Of a DNA stretch of 64,000 bases, positions 12,261 to 24,164 are shown one piece after another; the stretch's first letter is position 1, and each line of letters begins with the position of its first letter. Position numbers and translations under genes: made by a program. This DNA is from Aphrophora alni (lineage: Eukaryota > Arthropoda > Insecta > Hemiptera > Aphrophoridae): NCBI GenBank assembly GCA_963513935.1, contig OY740772.1, positions 101,389,340 to 101,453,339 of the forward strand, written 5' to 3'. The notes under the pieces are model-generated. The model was not told the origin of the DNA, did not search any database, and worked only from the letters and a program-made list of their open reading frames with translations.

Positions 12261-13419
12261 GGCACTATCAGAGCTCATTATCCAAGCGAAAACAAATACA
12301 AAACTTTGTGAAACGTTTGTCCAGAAACGCTTCGTTTTTTTTTCTATCCGCTCTTTTGTTTTTTAATAAAAGTGTATTATGACTTTGAAATAGACAACAT
12401 GTTGAGTTCAGATTTTTAATAAGCGTAATGTAATGATTTAGGCCTACAGGTGTACCAAAAATAAAAACTTTATTTCAAAATGGCGGTCGTTTAAAATGTT
12501 TACCGTCACGTATTTTGAAAACTGTTAACTGTAGAAATGTAGAAAATTTTGTCGTTTTTTAATGACAAACATATTAAAATTTTTTAAAAAATAGCTTAAA
12601 ATATAACCGAGTTAGAGAAGAAAATCTATAAATGTTAATTTCTTGGATTTGTCTACAAAAGAAAAGAATAGACTAAAATAATACATTTTTGAATCCTGAA
12701 AATTTTGATCTCCAAATCATTCTTTATTTTTGGTCTTATGAATGAAATAAAGTGATTTAAAATAAGTCCCTATTTTTAAGGTTTACGTAGCATATCGTTC
12801 TATAAAAGATTTTACTATTTCATCTTTATAAACCTATGAAAATTTATTAAAGATTCTGTTTCCATTCAGTCAATCTGATTGAGGACTACTTGATTTTAAA
12901 ATCTATTTTAACTAATAAAAATATTCAAATCTAACTGTCGGATGACATTATTTAAAAATACCATTATTATGACAAAGCAATCTAATAAAGAGGACAATTG
13001 CCTTTAAAACCAACCTCGTAACGGTCTGCTGAACATTTCTATTCCAATCTTACAATTTACTGCAGAAGAATAAACTCCCACGACTTACTAAGTCAATAGA
13101 TGCAGTAACAAACTGTATCTACAATGTACAAAGGATTTTGTAGTAGTCTATTGTAACGATATCATGATATCAATTAAATTAAACTAAATAAAATCATCAA
13201 TCATGAAATCTAAAAATAAATTAATTAAAATATAACTTGAATAAAATAATAATTATAGAACCGTGTTAAGAAACAAATGAAGTGAAAACAGCAGATGCCT
13301 CCTGTAATAAAAATTGTACGTGCTAGGCTACAATAGCACTAAGATTTCAAGAACCTTGAGGCCAACACGTGTGTACATAACGGAATTCTTAGGGTAGCAG
13401 AGTTTTTACTAGAAAAAAA
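12261..13419. other. AT-rich DNA without a supported gene
   Basis: Contains only the TTTCAAAATGGCGG word shared with the R2 neighbourhood at 19.73 kb. No open frame of interest. Confidence 0.5.
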
Positions 13420-13939
13420 GAGAAATCAAGGGAAAGCAGCATTATAACGGTATTTTAGAAAAACGCAAGTAGAAAGTAGGTCGGCCAATCGGAGACGCTC
13501 CAAACTTAAAAAACACAACGGCAGAATTCAAAAACAACCAGTAGGAATTGCGAAAGTCGTAAGCAGAGAAAGTTGGTAGAAATCGACAAATCAGCGAACA
13601 GGGCGCGAAAAACAGTGTTTTAGAGAAGGAACATTAGAAAATAGTTTGTTAGGGGAGTCTTACCAGAGTCGCCACGACGGAAGGTCGCGGACACAGCTAG
13701 AGTACGCTGTGTACAAAAGAATAGTTTTTTTCAGCGAGTAAGGGACAAGAAGTCTCTTAATATTGAAAGGTTTTTGATAAGTTGAAAGTAAAGTTGAATT
13801 GAAGTAAAGTAAGTTTGAATTAGTAAAGGAAATTAGATTTGGAGTTTGTGGAGTTCTTAATAAAAAGACAGATTTGGAAAAGGAGTTTAAATTCACCAGA
13901 AGAAGGAGGGACCAATCATCGTAGAACAGGTGCTGTAAT

Positions 13940-14032
13940 TTTGGAACGACTACAAGGAAGGAGAGACAGATTTGGGACGATTTCGAGGAAGAAGAGGCCT
14001 ATTTGGAACGGCATCTGGGAAGGAGAGACAAC
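13940..14032 (+). repeat. 31-bp tandem repeat, three copies
   Basis: Three consecutive 31-bp units each start TTTGGAACG or TTTGGGACG and continue through a GGAAG.AGAG purine block. The unit length is not a multiple of three, so it is unlikely to be selected as protein. Confidence 0.85.
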
Positions 14033-14665
14033 GTTAAATACCAACGAAAAGTGTTTAAGCAGTGTGGTGTTTTGTGTTTTTTGTTTAATAAAAAGATAAA
14101 TTAAAGTTAGGTGGAGTGTAAAGTGCTAACTGACCGAGCAAGAAGGACCAGCAGATTTGATAAGTACAAAACCAATTAATTGTTAATTATTAAATTCAAC
14201 TAGAATTGATTTCACTTTCGATTGAGCCATTCAAAAAAAACCAAGACCCGAGATTAAGATTTTGTTGTTTTTTTAAAATTAATTGTAAAGAACTGAGCTA
14301 GCCGAGATTAAATAAAAAGATGATCAATGTTAATAATAATTTAAAGTATTAAATAAATGTGTAAAGAAATATAATAAACAAAAAGGAACTGATAATTTGA
14401 AGATTTTAACAAGAGTTAAAATAAAGTAAATTTGTAATTTTAAAAAAATTGTCTATGCTAAATAAATTAATCTTAAGGAATGAATGGAGAGTAAATGTTT
14501 TTTCTAGATAGTAAGTATAAATTTCATGTATATGTTTTATTGCTATAGTAATTTTGTTCTTTTAAAAATTAAAAGAAAGAGATTGTTTTATCCAGGTAAA
14601 CGGTGTTGTTTATGAGTAATAATCATAAGTTGTTCCCTTTTAGTAGTGTTGCAAATAAATAAGTA

Positions 14666-14918
14666 AATCTAACATCTTAAATATTAGATTGACACGACAA
14701 CGTGTGACTTTTAAATTAGAGTAATCAAAATATAATTATATAACATCTTAAATGTTATATTTGGCATTCCAACGTGTGGCTTAAATAATTAAAGGTGAAA
14801 TTAAAATAACTAGCAAAGCAGGTGTTCCTAAATGTTATATTTGGCTCACCAACGTGTGGCTTTTGTTTAAATAAATTAGTAAATTAGATTAAAATTTATA
14901 TAACATCTAAATGTTATA
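14666..14918 (+). repeat. Palindrome plus tRNA-Lys-PBS-like motif, repeated three times
   Basis: Palindromes of the form TATAACAT-CTTAA-ATGTTATA occur at 14,666-14,690 (variant), 14,739-14,759, a damaged one at ~14,823-14,840, and 14,899-14,918. The first three are each followed at once by TTGACACGACAACGTGTGAC, TTGGCATTCCAACGTGTGGC or TTGGCTCACCAACGTGTGGC. The retroelement primer-binding site for tRNA-Lys (CTT) is TGGCGCCCAACGTGGGGC; these match with one inserted base and a few changes. Spacing is ~72 and ~80 bp. Three such sites in series are unusual, since a retroelement needs one. Confidence 0.6.
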
Positions 14919-15299
14919 CTATTTTATTGTAGAGAATTGTAAGAATTTATAAAGCGTAAAACAAAAAGATTAATTTGCTTCTTTTCTTTTGCTAAAATTG
15001 AATATGCACATTTTATAGAAACAAATAAAAGTTGCAATAATTGCAAACGTGCTTTGAGACACAATTAACTGAATCTAAGTCAATATTTAAAGTTTGGATA
15101 TCAAACAATATTTTTCTTTGAAAACATTGGCAAGTCAGTCCCAATGCACGACTTATTTCTATGGTTGGCTTTTGTTAGAAATTAGGTGAGTTTTAGTTAG
15201 AAATATAGTCAAAGTTGTTTTAAGAAGCCAGTGGGACTACAATTATTGTGATAGACTTGACAAAATTGCTTACCTTCCAAGCAAGACGGACGTCATAGA

Positions 15300-15372
15300 T
15301 GATGATATATAAACCCTTGGGTGGGAGGAACGTGATCAGTAGCCCAAGATTGATCAATTGAAGCTGGTGCAG
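15300..15372 (+). promoter_or_regulatory. Candidate core promoter: TATATAAA + TCAGT initiator
   Basis: TATATAAA at 15,306-15,313 is followed by the arthropod initiator TCAGT at 15,336-15,340, placing the +1 adenine (15,338) 32 bases from the start of the TATA box. A weak DPE-like TGGTG lies near +28. Spacing is ideal for RNA polymerase II. Nothing recognisable is encoded downstream; it may drive the LTR-like element nearby, an unseen first exon, or be fortuitous. Confidence 0.4.
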
Positions 15373-16354
15373 TAATTCTTAAAAAACAGCCAGATGGATT
15401 AAGGAACTTGTAATTATATCAGAGTCAGATAATTAAACTATAACGTTGAATCTGATCTGTGACTCAAAACAATTAGTTATTCTGGATTATTAGTAATAAT
15501 ACGAATTTGTAGCATTGTAATAAGATACCTAGGAGATGGTTAATCTTGTTAATAATTCTGAAAACAAGTTAATTGAGCACTAAACTATTTGATTATACTG
15601 AAAATACCCATTTATCAACTATTCATTACGAATAATTTAAAAGTTTTGCACAATATATTTAGGTAATTATTTATTATTGTAAAAAGAAACTTTTTTACTT
15701 TCTTGTAATGGTTTCGTAGACTATTTTATATGTTTCAGAGTAAATCATTTTATTGAAATTGTCTGATAGGGAATAGAATTTGTGTTTGAACTGTGAACAT
15801 TATTCATAGTACAGGAGCTGAAGGTTGGGACTTGTAATCTGCTTAGCGTATTAATTAACTGGCACTGGAAGTAATCCATAGTCTACATTGGTACATCCAA
15901 AATTGTGTAATGCTTTCTGTGCATAAATGGTTCTATGCATTCATTAAGGTATTCATCTGTCATATGTGATACCATACGTGGAAACATTTTTAACGGAAAT
16001 TCATACCACCCACCTCACCTAACCCAACCTACACAACCTCTTAGTCTCTAAATATAAAATTCAGCCCATCACATGTTTTAAAATGAAACTTTTCATATTT
16101 TATTCGATCAGTAGCTTCTTTAGTAGGGAGGACACCAACACTTTAGTGTTGGGTTGTTTATGAAATTCAAAAATGAAATATACGTACATTATTTATTATT
16201 TGAAAATTTTAAAAATCATAATTTGGGTGCCCTGAACTTTCAAATTTTTAGTTGAAGGGGTAATTCCTGAAGCTTCAAACCTCAAAATGTAAGGTGGCGT
16301 TAGGCCTATTATTTCAAATTCGCCGGGCCAATAGTTCCTAATTTTCTGCACCAC
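15373..16354. other. Mostly unannotated; short CCTAA-like run
   Basis: CACCTAACCCAACCTACACAA at about 16,016-16,036 is a diverged relative of the CCTAA clusters listed elsewhere. Nothing else supported. Confidence 0.5.
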
Positions 16355-16775
16355 GTTTAAGCTGGGTCAATTTCAAGGATTTTAGTATGCTGGGCGAATT
16401 TCACGGACCCCCAATTCGCTGGACCACGTGTAAGTTGGGCCAGTTTCAAAGATCCCCAATATGCATGTACAATTCAAGGACTCCCAATATACTGGTCGAA
16501 TTCAAGGAGGCTCATTACGCTGATTCAATTCCAGGACTCCCACAATGCTTGGCCATTTTTAAAGACTCTCATATGCTGGTTCAATTCATGGAGTTTCAAT
16601 ATGCTACTCCAATTCATTGACTCCCAATATGCTGGTCCAATTCAAGAACTCCCAATATTCTGGTTCCATTGAACGAATCTCAATATGTTGGTCCAATTCC
16701 AGGACCCCACGATGCTAGGAAATTTTCAAGCACCTGCAATTCGCTGGACCTATTAAGATGGGCTAATTTCGAGAA
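16355..16775 (+). repeat. Degenerate ~28-30 bp minisatellite
   Basis: About fourteen diverged units share the pattern CCAATATGCTGGTCCAATTC followed by AAGGACTC-like bases. The unit length varies. The open frame at 16,387-16,620 is simply a read-through of these units. Confidence 0.85.
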
Positions 16776-16839
16776 CTTATAATTTCACTCTTGGATAGCT
16801 CCTTGGAGTAATTGATGGAGGGGTCGCAGCCATCCAGAG

Positions 16840-16955
16840 ACAGGAAGAGTTGGTTAAGAGAGACTATATGAAATAAAGGGATTTAACCTACAACATGGAA
16901 AAAAGGTGTAGATCCAGTTAGGATCCCTAGGAATTGCCATGCCAGTATTACCAAA
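16840..16955 (+). repeat. R1 dispersed repeat copy
   Basis: Contains GAGTTGGTTAAGAGAGAC, AGGTGTAGATCCAGTTAGGA and TAGGAATTGCCATGCC in the order seen in the other R1 copies. Confidence 0.65.
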
Positions 16956-19251
16956 GTGAGTCCTGAGCGGCATTAAAGGAATAAAACAAAATTAAAAAAT
17001 ATGCATCAACACAATTGTTATGGGGGAGAAATATAAATATATATAATAAAGTATTCAAAATTGAACTAGGCATAAAAGAAAATAATATTAGGAAACAGTT
17101 TATATATATGTTTACTAAAATCTTCGTAAAATAAAAGTAAAAGAGGAAATTATTGTTACAATAGGTGGTTTAACTAAATTGTTAAAAAGTATTTGTATTT
17201 TTTTGTTGTAATTTTAACAATAATAAATCAAATTCAAAAGTTTTATTTCTATATTCTTTTTAAATTTATAATTTAATATACAAATAAGTTAAATATTGAA
17301 AAGTGTAAGTAAAAAATTAAAAATAACACAAATAATTATAGAATCTATTTATAAATTGAAGAACGTTAAGACTTGGAACAATATTTAACACTACACACTA
17401 CGGAGAGTTACTGAACTATTTGTCCAATTATTACCGCTTTCGGAGATATAGTTCAACAATATAAAATTTCAGCATGGGGTGTTTTAATAGTCACATATCT
17501 CAAAATAGGTACAGAATATTTTGGTGAGATTTTATTACGCGAATAAAAAAATGTCCCTCAATGTCCAAGCAAGGAAATAAGCAAAATTTGAAAATTACTA
17601 CAATGAACTGTGATCGCCAAAGAGTTTGTTTAATTATTGTTCATATTATTTGAAAATCGTAACTTCACAAGAGTAGAATGTTTCCTAAAATAAATTAAAC
17701 CTAGTTCAAATTTTATTAACAAAAAAAAAAAAACAATAAAAATAAATAAACATTTATGAAGAAGCAATGACAGTTTGACAATGACTGAAATTTTAAACAA
17801 GTTGATGGAATCCATCATGTTACTTACCCAACAAACTCTCTAACAATGTAATACAGGCAAATCCTAAAAATGTAAAAACAAAATGTTGTGCTTACGTACA
17901 GACCACAAGGACGATAATGATAAAATTGTTTTTTTTTCAATTTTCTGAGGCCGTGTAACGTAAAGATCAGCCATAAAAACATAGTTAAACATTTTGGATG
18001 ATTACCAAAATTACCGGATACTTTATATACTGTGCAAGTAGTAATTGGCAGTGTTAGAATTAAGCACTATGATAAATATGTAAATTTAAAAGAGATATAA
18101 ATCATACTCTTATTTAAAAGGTAGATGTCTACATGAAATAACACCAGCAATTTTGTTTCTTAATCAACAATCTAAACAGTATTTGATTACTATCCAATTA
18201 ATGTTATCTTTTATTCATAACATTTTAAATCTATGTAGTGTTTTCATTTTGTATGTAGCAATCAGTTTGACATGAAAACTAGCTTGACAATATTCCATGT
18301 GAAGCAATTATATCATGCAATATGGATTAATACTCTCGTAAATATACATCGAAATGGGACGCGATTTCGGTATGTAAGCGTTGTTTAAAACTTAATTGTG
18401 TTCCTACTGATGCATAAATTCTGATTAGCCATTACAGAATAAACATTTAATGCTGATTGAATTCGCTGTATTATCGTATATGAATAAAAACCATTCATAT
18501 TTATTGAACTGCTTTATTCATTGTGTTTAGTTTTTAATTACTCTGTAAAATTCGCATAACAAGTCGATGGACACAATCATGGTACCCCCATGATTTAATA
18601 AATACACATTGTCTAAATAGAATACCCAAAAGATAGTTTCTTGTATCTAGAAGGAAATTTTAATTTGTATTGTTAGAATACGGATTCTTACCATGGAGGG
18701 TAGTATTTTGTTAGTGAATATATTAAACTCATTACGTAAGTATTAAATATAAAAATTTCAAATCATATTCATTCAGTAAGTAAATATCATTTTGAGTTTA
18801 ATTTCTATTTTAAAATTAAACATTTGAACGTGAAATATAATAAATAAAAAGTTAACAATCTTTGAAATAATTGTAGAATTTTAATCATTTCATCTCACCA
18901 TATAAACTTTTTTGTTTTGTTTTAGGTATAATATTCGTAAATACGAATAATATAGCTTCAAGATAAATCTTTTAGAATCAACATGACTTGAAAAAGAGAT
19001 CTTCATAAATCGAGTGTGATTTTAAATTAAAAATAATTGTTTTAATTATCGAAAAGAAGATTTTTCCTCAGATTCAGAGTCGATTTGTAGAAATTATATT
19101 TCATCAATTGTAAATTTCGTTGGAAATAAAGAACAAAAGAGTCGTCGCGATTTGATGTCCGTTTCAAGCTTTATTACTTTTTTTTTTCAATAAAAACTAA
19201 AATGTATGTTGGGAAGGTCATCACACATGGACGATCAAATGCTACAGAATA
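16956..19251. other. AT-rich DNA without a supported gene
   Basis: About 2.3 kb of extremely AT-rich sequence. No tandem repeat, inverted repeat or coding-like patch was seen. The open frame at 17,630-17,818 (minus) is Phe/Leu/Ile-rich from A/T runs. Confidence 0.6.
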
Positions 19252-19395
19252 GTGTTTAAAGCACAGTCTAGACAAAGTTCATTGCTATTGACAGTAAACA
19301 CATCATAGATTGACAATCCCATTTTGTGAGGTGTAACTTTTATAGGCAAGGTTAGTACGTCTGTCAAATGATTACTTGTATATAGGGTGGCTGAA
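19252..19395 (+). repeat. R2 dispersed repeat copy
   Basis: Second copy of the block at 12,036, again ending in a TATATAGGGTGG word (19,381). Confidence 0.5.
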
Positions 19396-19856
19396 AAGTA
19401 CAAAATATTTACCATTATTATTAATTACAATAGCCAAGCACTATTTACGTTTTTATTAAACGACATTTATCCGTCATATTTCAATTTTATATATAGTGTA
19501 ATCTCATACAAATTCTCTTTCTTTTGGGCTATTTCGTAAATGCTGCCCTCCCCAGCTAAGATCCATTTTTTTCTTTTCCAACTGATGAGTTATTTCTGAA
19601 ATGATTTTTGTTAAAAACTTAACCAGAAAAGTAGAACAAAAATCACGAATCTAGTTGCAGGAATTTTAGACAAATTTAGCATGTAAGATTTAATATTTAT
19701 TGATTATGATAAAAACAACCATAGTAACATTTCAAAATGGCGATTATTTCTAACTGATTTTTAGTTCGTTTTTATCTATTAAATACATGAGTCTAATATT
19801 GATATAATTTATTTCAACATTATAAAATCATTTGTCGCATTACACAAGGAATAAAC
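19396..19856. other. Unannotated AT-rich DNA
   Basis: Holds TTTCAAAATGGCGATTA (about 19,730), shared with the R2 neighbourhood. No gene. Confidence 0.45.
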
Positions 19857-19898
19857 GACGTTTCGAGCGTATAAATTAACTTTCGTTGTCAAGTGATA
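19857..19898 (-). repeat. Hammerhead-like motif (degenerate)
   Basis: Read on the minus strand: CUUGACAACGAAAGU ... CGAAACGUCG. GAA-ACGU-C is intact, but the first strand is UUGACAA rather than CUGANGA, so activity is unlikely. It belongs to the family described at 41.87 kb. Confidence 0.45.
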
Positions 19899-20082
19899 AT
19901 GGCAAAGGGTGATATGGAACTTGGTTAAGTTACTTTAGGTTAGTTTAAAACTCTATAGAAATTAAGACAAAATCCAATTAAAAATATCAAAATGTTGTTA
20001 ATTTATCATAATTAATAATTAGTATGGCCAAACACAGTTTGTAGTAATCTTATTTAATAACTCACGAAGTTACATGCTATTT

Positions 20083-20124
20083 GGTTAGGTTACGATATAC
20101 GTAGGTTAAGTTAGGTTAGGTTTT
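20083..20124 (+). repeat. TTAGG-like interspersed cluster
   Basis: GGTTAGGTTACG and, after a gap, GGTTAAGTTAGGTTAGGTTT. Diverged GGTTA pentamers such as these are scattered through insect genomes and are not a telomere. Confidence 0.7.
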
Positions 20125-21608
20125 AAACCAATATAAATGTTTTTTTAATTAAATTTAAAATGTTAAAACAGCGTTAATTTCCAACAGTTTGTTTTGTTTC
20201 TTTTGAACTTACTACACAATGTATTACAAAAATGAAAACACAATTTTCAACATACAAAATTGGGCACTGAATTATATATAAATTCGGAGTTTTCAGTGAC
20301 GCATATTATGATATCAATAGCGAATTTAATATGTTAAATAATTTTAAATTACTACTTAAAAGAAAACATGATCTGTTAAGGACAAATCCCAGACACAAGC
20401 TTAACGAGCCGACGCTTTTTCAAATACGTACAGTTACGAGGCCCACCATGTTTTAAACACACGAGCGAAGTGAGTGAAAATATTTAACAATATCCATCAA
20501 TATCGATATCAAAGTTGTGATTAATACAATTACGAGGATCATAAAATTTGTGTAACAAAGGTTTTAATCAAACTTACCATGCCCCACGTACATTGAATAA
20601 GACAGCTTGATCTACCAATACAATTTAACATTTCCTACAAGTCTCAAGAGAACAACATTTGAGAATCTGTTTGTATCACGTAATATGATGGATCTGGGTA
20701 TTTACCTTAATGGCCCCATCAACTTTAAAAATAATAATAATGTAAATTTTGATCCATAGTAATATTGTCTTCATAAAATACATAACTAAATTATGTTTGT
20801 CAAAAATATTAAATAAATATTCTAATTTGATTGCCGAGGAGATAATGTATTATGAAAAACTTATATCGTAGATCTTTTGATTTCAAATTTATCAGAGGAA
20901 GTTAAAAACAATTGAAGTATGCAATATATTTTCAGTATAATTTGATTATGAAAGCATTGTTTTTATCCCCATTCAAGCTGAAATATAAACCCAGGGGAAA
21001 TCAAGACTACAAAAAAATGCATCGTAAATCTTTCTCACACGAGCAACAAATCTATTTTTATGATAACAAATATCAATCCAGTTCCCAAATGTCTAAAATT
21101 TCTCAAATGAAAATAAAATTAAATTATAATGTTCTGATTATATTTTGTATGTTTGTTTTCCTTTACTAAATATTTATGTATGAACAAACATAAGTTGTTA
21201 TCGTAATGATTAGTGAACTGTGCAATTCGTATATTTTAAATAAATAAATAAAAACACTATTGGACTATTACATTAATTATTTAACCTTGACAAAATACAT
21301 TTCTCGACTAACGAGATTCGACAATTTCTCTAAAACTAAGATGAAATGAGAAGGTGGATCCAAATCAATGTGCAAAATGGCAAGTGTTAAAACCTGGAAT
21401 TTAACCAAATATGATTTAAGCTGATGAAGTGTTTATGGTACATGCGAAGTAAGCTTGGGCCCTACAGAAATAATTTTTTAAAAGACTGCATGATATCAAT
21501 TTTTATTGACAACCACGAATTTGTAAATTTGTTGGATAATAAAAGATAATTCATATTATGTACACTATATTCGCATATTTGCCCTCTTGTGTGTATAAAA
21601 TTATTTCG
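20125..21608. other. AT-rich DNA without a supported gene
   Basis: The open frame at 20,912-21,169 has no recognisable domain and no splice context. A slightly GC-richer spot at 20,395-20,475 shows no motif. Confidence 0.5.
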
Positions 21609-21650
21609 TGACGTTTCGATAGTATTGATCATTTATCGTCATCAATTGAT
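21609..21650 (-). repeat. Hammerhead-like motif (nearly complete core)
   Basis: Minus strand: UUGAUGA, one C, stem II CGAUA/UAUCG around a 12-nt loop, then GAAACGUC. Only C3 of CUGANGA is changed (to U). GAA-ACGU-C is intact. No convincing stem I. Confidence 0.5.
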
Positions 21651-21904
21651 ACACTCAACACATAAAAAGTTCCATCATAAACTAGTAGCCAAAGTCTGTG
21701 TTAAAAAGCAGATGAAAAACTTAAGAAAGGCAACGAATTGATAAATCCTATTTGATCTTTCTTCACATTTGGATATGTTCTAATTCAAAATATGTCTAAT
21801 TTTTATGTTCGTTATATAAAGCAATTAATTACAATCGTGTTTAGATCTGTAATAGATGTATATTGAGTAAAATAATAAATAAACTATAAAACAATTTCAC
21901 ACAA

Positions 21905-21965
21905 ATAACACGTTTATTAACTCAAAAGCGTTTCAACCACAATGTAGCCATCTTCAATGGTTCAT
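21905..21965 (-). repeat. Hammerhead-like motif
   Basis: Minus strand: UUGAAGAUGGCUACAUUGUG then GUUGAAACGC. C3 is U and the palindromic stem III is damaged (ACGCUU). Lies just outside the Tc1/mariner element at 22.0 kb. Confidence 0.45.
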
Positions 21966-22016
21966 GCTACAACATTCAAACTCTAAATTATCTGGTACAG
22001 TACTAAGCTCTGTATC

Positions 22017-23192
22017 TACCGGGTGTTCAAAAAGACTGGAAACTCCTTAATAATAATTTTATTAATAAACGCAGAGCAATGAAACTCTAGGATTACGTCC
22101 TCACTGTAGTTACCGACTTTTTGCTAATTTTAACTGTCTTTTTTCACTTTGGGGGGACGTCCTGTGGAGGAAGATTAGAAATCTTAAACGTAAGCATAGG
22201 TCGAATTATACCTCATTTTAAAGGTCTTTGTTAGAGGAACACATTGCCGCAATCCCGACTGAAAAAGGACCATTCGTTTGGAAATGGCAGCCTTTTATAA
22301 TTTGTTAACTTTAATTTGCGAAGTTTAAGAGGCAGAAGTGAATACTCAACCGTGTTTTTTATGTTAGTGTTTTAGCTATGAGAATTTCACAGCTGGTGTG
22401 TGGAGGGATAGGAAATATCAGTAATGGTCGATTTAGTTGTTTAAAAACGTTAGGAGTGCACACATGTTATTGGGGACAATTATTATCATTTTTAATAAAA
22501 TTGAACAGACAGTATGTCAGTTGTTTATGTTTAAATTACTAACTTTGCAAGACAATAATTATTATAAAAAAATAAACAAACCTTGGAAGGTATTACAGAA
22601 GGTGCTCGAAGTGGTGTCCATGTGTAGCTGATTAGTCGCATTGGTTGCTGATTTTGGCCGTCCGGATCTTGACCGATCTGTTACAGAACCGCGCTATACG
22701 GTCTTCAACACTGTTGATTTTTGAATAGGTGGTCAATTGGGGCACGTTTCATTGAACAAGCGGCTTATCTCCTCATATGAACGAGTTATATCCCCATAAC
22801 CCCTGATCATCAGAATGGTTATTCGTTCTGTCTCACTAAGTGACATTGTAACTTAATGTAAAGCTTACTAAAAATTTGCCATTGAATTAGCATTTAAATC
22901 AAACAAACTTTAAGAGGCTGCCATTTCCAAACGAATGGTCCTTTTTCAGTCGGAATTGCGGCTATGTGTTCCTCTAACAAAGACCTTTAAAATGAGGTAT
23001 CATTCGACCTATGCTTACATTTAAGATTTTTTAGACTTCCTCCAAAGGTCGTCCGTCCAAAGCGAAAAAAGACAGTTAAAATGAGCGAGAAGTCGGTAAC
23101 TACAGTGAGGACGTAATCCTAGAGTTTCATTGTTCTGCGTTTATTAATAAAATTAATATTAAGGGGTTTCCAGACTTTTTGAATAACCGGTA
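22017..23192 (-). mobile_element. Tc1/mariner-type element with ~290-bp terminal inverted repeats
   Basis: The element runs from CCGGGTGTTCAAAAAGACTG (22,019) to its mirror, CAGACTTTTTGAATAACCGG (ending 23,190), and is flanked on both sides by TA, the target duplicated by Tc1/mariner transposons. The arms (about 22,019-22,305 and 22,905-23,190) are ~90% identical across ~286 bp, far longer than the usual 20-30 bp ends. The ~600-bp centre holds only the N-terminal piece of a transposase on the minus strand, so the copy is non-autonomous. Total length is 1,172 bp. Confidence 0.85.
22631..22846 (-). pseudogene. Tc1/mariner-superfamily transposase, N-terminal fragment
   Basis: The minus strand from ATG 22,844-22,846 reads MSLSETERITILMIRGYGD..., then after two stop codons continues STVLKTV and GSVTDRSRSGRPKSATN. 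This is the paired helix-turn-helix DNA-binding region of IS630/Tc1/mariner transposases, with the familiar GSV.DRPRSGRPK..T linker. The two in-frame stops and the missing DDE/D catalytic domain make it dead. It lies in the centre of the long-TIR element, in the orientation expected for that element's own gene. Confidence 0.8.
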
Positions 23193-24100
23193 TAAAGATA
23201 TTGTATGAGGAGAAGTGGGGCTTAAACATATTTTAATTTTTTTTTTATAATAATTACAATAAAATTATTTACATAAGAGCTAATTTATTAGAGAAGTAAG
23301 TATATTAAATAGTATGTTATAATTTTATTTGTAAAATAAAACACTTTAAGCTTGTGTACAGTAAATGATTTCGTAGAGCTATAAACCCAAGTGCAGGTCA
23401 GGCTTCCTCAAAAAACCTCATTCAATTTAAAACGACCTTATCGTAGAACTTCTTGTTACAGTCTACTGCACATTTTAAATTACAACATTGTATTTTCTTG
23501 AAACTATTATTTGATATTCATGATATACATCAACGTTCTCTATTGTTGCATAAAGGATGATTGTTAAAACACAAATTTAATTTAAATATCGATAATAACC
23601 TCACGTAAATATCAAAAAAATTTATTGTTCTTTTTTTAGACTCTTGGTATATCGGTGTTAGTTCTATAATTGGAAATCCTAATAACAAAACAATGTAATT
23701 ACCGGAATAAAATTAGTGACAGATATTTATATTGTGCGTTCTTTTACTGAAAATTCATCAAATTTGAAAATTACTGAATCGAATCATTGTGGAAAATCGT
23801 AAGTTAAAAATATTACAGTTCAGGAATAATTAATAAGAGGCAAAAGTGAACCTTATCTTCCGTCATAAAACCTCGATTATAATTACTAACAATTTATTCT
23901 TTGAACTTATTTATGGCACAAGTGAAACAAGTTTTGGATCTTTTTAAATTTATACATATTTTTTTAACTCAGTATTTATGATTTATTTTATTTCATTCTT
24001 TGTTTTAATTTTATTTATCGCCATTACGACTATTGTTATACATTACTCTGGCATTACAACTTAACGTTGTCAATATTCAGTTTACGTATAGTTTAAAAAG
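23193..24100. other. AT-rich DNA without a supported gene
   Basis: No feature seen. Confidence 0.5.
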
Positions 24101-24134
24101 ACGATGGACGTTTCGGCTACTCAGCCATTGTCAA
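24101..24134 (-). repeat. Hammerhead-like motif, GGCUGAGUAGCC subfamily
   Basis: Minus strand: UUGACAAUGGCUGAGUAGCC then GAAACGUCC. The GGC/GCC stem II and GAA-ACGU-C are intact; C3 and G8 of the core are changed. Same subfamily as 28.89 and 62.12 kb. Confidence 0.5.
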
Positions 24135-24164
24135 TTTTATTATTGGGCTTCAATAGAAGAAGTA

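Larger units (their letters stand above)
13420..14930 (+). mobile_element. Probable LTR-retroelement remnant (LTR/leader region)
   Basis: The region changes abruptly to purine-rich, moderately GC-rich sequence with CAAT-like boxes (GGCCAATCGG at ~13,483 and ACCAATCATC at ~13,911), a 31-bp tandem repeat, then an AT-rich leader with three primer-binding-site-like motifs. This is the order expected for an LTR followed by a PBS. No gag, protease, reverse transcriptase or integrase was recognised downstream, and I could not find a second LTR. The open frames at 13,660-13,896 and 13,839-14,099 are not gag-like; the latter runs through the non-triplet 31-bp repeat. Confidence 0.45.

Noticed and set aside
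13839..14099. Possible gag-like or basic protein frame
   Set aside because: It spans a 31-bp (non-triplet) tandem repeat, has no zinc knuckle, and its composition follows from purine-rich DNA.
16387..16620. 77-residue open frame
   Set aside because: Reads through a degenerate 28-30 bp minisatellite with variable unit length.
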